Of a DNA stretch of 64,000 bases, positions 62,486 through 64,000 are shown piece after piece. The translations under genes were made by a program, and so were the position numbers. This DNA is from HXMU1420-13 sp965228545 (GTDB taxonomy: Bacteria; Bacteroidota; Rhodothermia; Balneolales; Balneolaceae), in contig OZ245822.1 of the NCBI GenBank assembly GCA_965228545.1, positions 3,224,001 through 3,288,000 on the forward strand. Reading direction: 5' to 3'. The first letter of the stretch is position 1. Every line of letters starts with the position of its first letter. The notes below the pieces were generated by a model. That model had not been told where the DNA came from. It made no database searches and was given only the letters and a program-made list of their open reading frames with translations.

Positions 62486-64000
62486 TTGTTCGCAGACATC
62501 GCTTTTCCTTTAGCCGTTCGAAGGAACTTTACGTATTCACTCCCCGAGGAATTTTTTTCCGATGATGTAATCGGCAGAAGAGTGTGGGTACCCTATCGAA
62601 ATTATTACGCTATCGGTATGATTGTTCGGGTACATCATGAAAAACCGGATTTCGAAACCAAACCTATCAAAAAAATTCTGGATGAAACCCCGGTCCTTTC
62701 AAACGAATTACTCCGGCTTACCGAATGGATCCATAAATTTTATTTCTGTAGTTGGGGCGAAGTCATACAAGCAGCCCTTCCGTCCGGTCTAAATTTTGTG
62801 TCAAATACCTTTATACAGGTAAACAGCGAAGCAGATATGAAGCTTAGCGCTGATGAGTTGAAGCTGATTGATATAATCAAGGAGCAATCTCCTGTAACAC
62901 AAAAAGAGATCCAGCAACAATTAAGAGGCACGGGATTAAATACAATTTTCAAAAAACTATTGAAGAACAATGTACTCGAAGTTTGGGAAGAGCCGGATAT
63001 AAAAATTTCCACTGTTAAAGAAAACTGGCTGGATTGGTATTCTGATGAGTCGAAGTCAGTGGCTCAGAACTATCTCGAAACAAAAGACTCGCTAAATAAA
63101 TGGGAGCAGGCACTCAGTGAATTCTTCGAGATTAAGCTTCCAGAAAAAGAGAGCAAAATCAAACAAGAGCTAAACCTTAGCAGCTATCAGTTAAAAAAAC
63201 TGAAAGATGATGAGTGGGTGCGTGTTTATGAGAAAGAAAAGGATGTAACTGAATATGATCTCGATTTCGACCCGGAGGCGATTAAAGCGCTGAACACCGA
63301 TCAATCCAAGGCTTTGGATCAAATCTTAGAAAAAATTGATGCACAAACATTCGGTAACTTCTTGTTGCATGGCATTACGGGATCGGGTAAAACCGAAGTG
63401 TATATACACGCTTTAAAAAAAGTGCTTGACCAGGGAAGATGCGGTATTGTATTAGTTCCGGAAATTGCACTCACTCCTCAAACGGTTGCCCGTTTTCATT
63501 TAATTTTTGGGGATAAAATCGCTGTACTGCATAGCAGATTGTCACCCGCTGAACGGCTTTATACTTGGCAACAAATCGAACAAGGCAAGAAAAAAGTTGT
63601 GATAGGAGCAAGATCGGCTGTTTTTGCACCGGTAAAGAATCTCGGTTTAATCATTTTAGATGAAGAACACGATTCTTCGTACAAACAAACAGATCCTGCC
63701 CCCCGATATCATGCCCGCGAAGTTGCTATTGTTCGGGCGAATCAGGAAAAAGCTGTAGTAATTATGGGGTCTGCTACCCCTAGTATGCAAGCTTTAGAAA
63801 TGGTTCGGCAGAAAAAGGCGATGTATTTATCACTAAAAAAACGACATGCTGAAGCAACCTTACCAAAAGTAGAGGTTATTGATCTCACTCAATATAGAGG
63901 CGCAATGCAAGGGCCATTGAGCGCTGCGTTATACCAAGCAGTGGAAAAATCATTGAACAGCAATGAACAAGTAATTTTATTGTACAATCGACGTGGATTT
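62486..64000 (+). CDS. priA: Primosomal helicase PriA (3' partial)
   Basis: The frame stays open to the right window edge (505 codons visible). An in-frame TAA 15 bases upstream leaves TTG 62486 (MFADIAFPLAVRRNFTYSLP) as the probable start. The N-terminal 3'-DNA-binding domain has the typical FPLAVRRNFTYSLP. Walker A ITGSGKTEVY and the DEEH box in LIILDEEHDSSYKQ identify the helicase. It restarts stalled replication forks. All eight Trp codons in the checked part are TGG. Confidence 0.95.
   Translation, partial: MFADIAFPLAVRRNFTYSLPEEFFSDDVIGRRVWVPYRNYYAIGMIVRVHHEKPDFETKPIKKILDETPVLSNELLRLTEWIHKFYFCSWGEVIQAALPSGLNFVSNTFIQVNSEADMKLSADELKLIDIIKEQSPVTQKEIQQQLRGTGLNTIFKKLLKNNVLEVWEEPDIKISTVKENWLDWYSDESKSVAQNYLETKDSLNKWEQALSEFFEIKLPEKESKIKQELNLSSYQLKKLKDDEWVRVYEKEKDVTEYDLDFDPEAIKALNTDQSKALDQILEKIDAQTFGNFLLHGITGSGKTEVYIHALKKVLDQGRCGIVLVPEIALTPQTVARFHLIFGDKIAVLHSRLSPAERLYTWQQIEQGKKKVVIGARSAVFAPVKNLGLIILDEEHDSSYKQTDPAPRYHAREVAIVRANQEKAVVIMGSATPSMQALEMVRQKKAMYLSLKKRHAEATLPKVEVIDLTQYRGAMQGPLSAALYQAVEKSLNSNEQVILLYNRRGF

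Overview
The window looks like a chromosomal piece of a Balneolota/Rhodothermota-type (Bacteroidota-like) bacterium. The reasons are T9SS type A C-terminal sorting domains on two exported proteins, a GldC homologue, many short-spaced lipobox signal peptides, a three-gene pnt transhydrogenase, and moderate G+C. Host genes end in TAA, TAG and also TGA (for example lhgO, trxB, comM, gldC), so UGA is a normal stop in this genome.

Layout: 1-6.7 kb is a metal-efflux operon: a CzcA-type RND pump fused to its TolC-like outer-membrane factor (5' end outside the window), a lipoprotein adaptor, an AraC-type regulator with a CxxC metal-binding head, and a P1B ATPase. 6.7-11.9 kb is a restriction-like cassette of two divergent gene pairs: an N6-adenine methylase with a small ExK nuclease, opposite a second ExK protein with an unknown partner. 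12.2-17.1 kb has small genes, a lipoprotein, an XRE regulator and a phage-like recombination operon (DUF932, a 38-residue protein, YqaJ exonuclease, an unknown protein) closed by a UUCG terminator. 17.2-26.8 kb is a surface-polysaccharide locus: esterase-like and glycan-binding lipoproteins, a 1528-residue heparinase-like lyase with T9SS tail, and an O-antigen ligase with TPRs.

26.9-35.2 kb is an integrated mobile element: short RadC, replication genes, an AlpA/MerR-like small DNA-binding protein and a tyrosine integrase next to the truncated 5' half of a tRNA-Arg(ACG). It holds the main discovery. Two adjacent minus-strand genes, a 678-codon NrS-1-like primase/VirE-type ATPase (28205-30241) and a 174-codon protein (27545-28069), stay open over their full length only if TGA is read as tryptophan. 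There are ten in-frame TGA codons, no in-frame TAA or TAG, and no frameshift. The genes end at TAA and TAG. At three of the four primase sites the family normally has Trp. Eight of the ten TGAs are followed by A, while TGG is kept mostly before other bases. The rest of the element uses only TGG, and at least one of its genes ends in TGA. I found no tRNA-Trp(UCA) in the window.

35.5-64 kb is ordinary chromosome: ahcY, a TlpA-like thioredoxin, lhgO, a universal stress protein, a GlcD/GlpC-type oxidase, recN, rluD, gldC, a MEMO protein, an unusual endonuclease III, FKBP and MORN lipoproteins, pntB-pntAB-pntAA, trxB, comM and the start of priA. Small oddities here are two four-helix-bundle genes, each enclosed by its own inverted repeat, a 17-unit array of an 8-bp repeat, and a duplicated comM leader on both sides of a lipoprotein gene.
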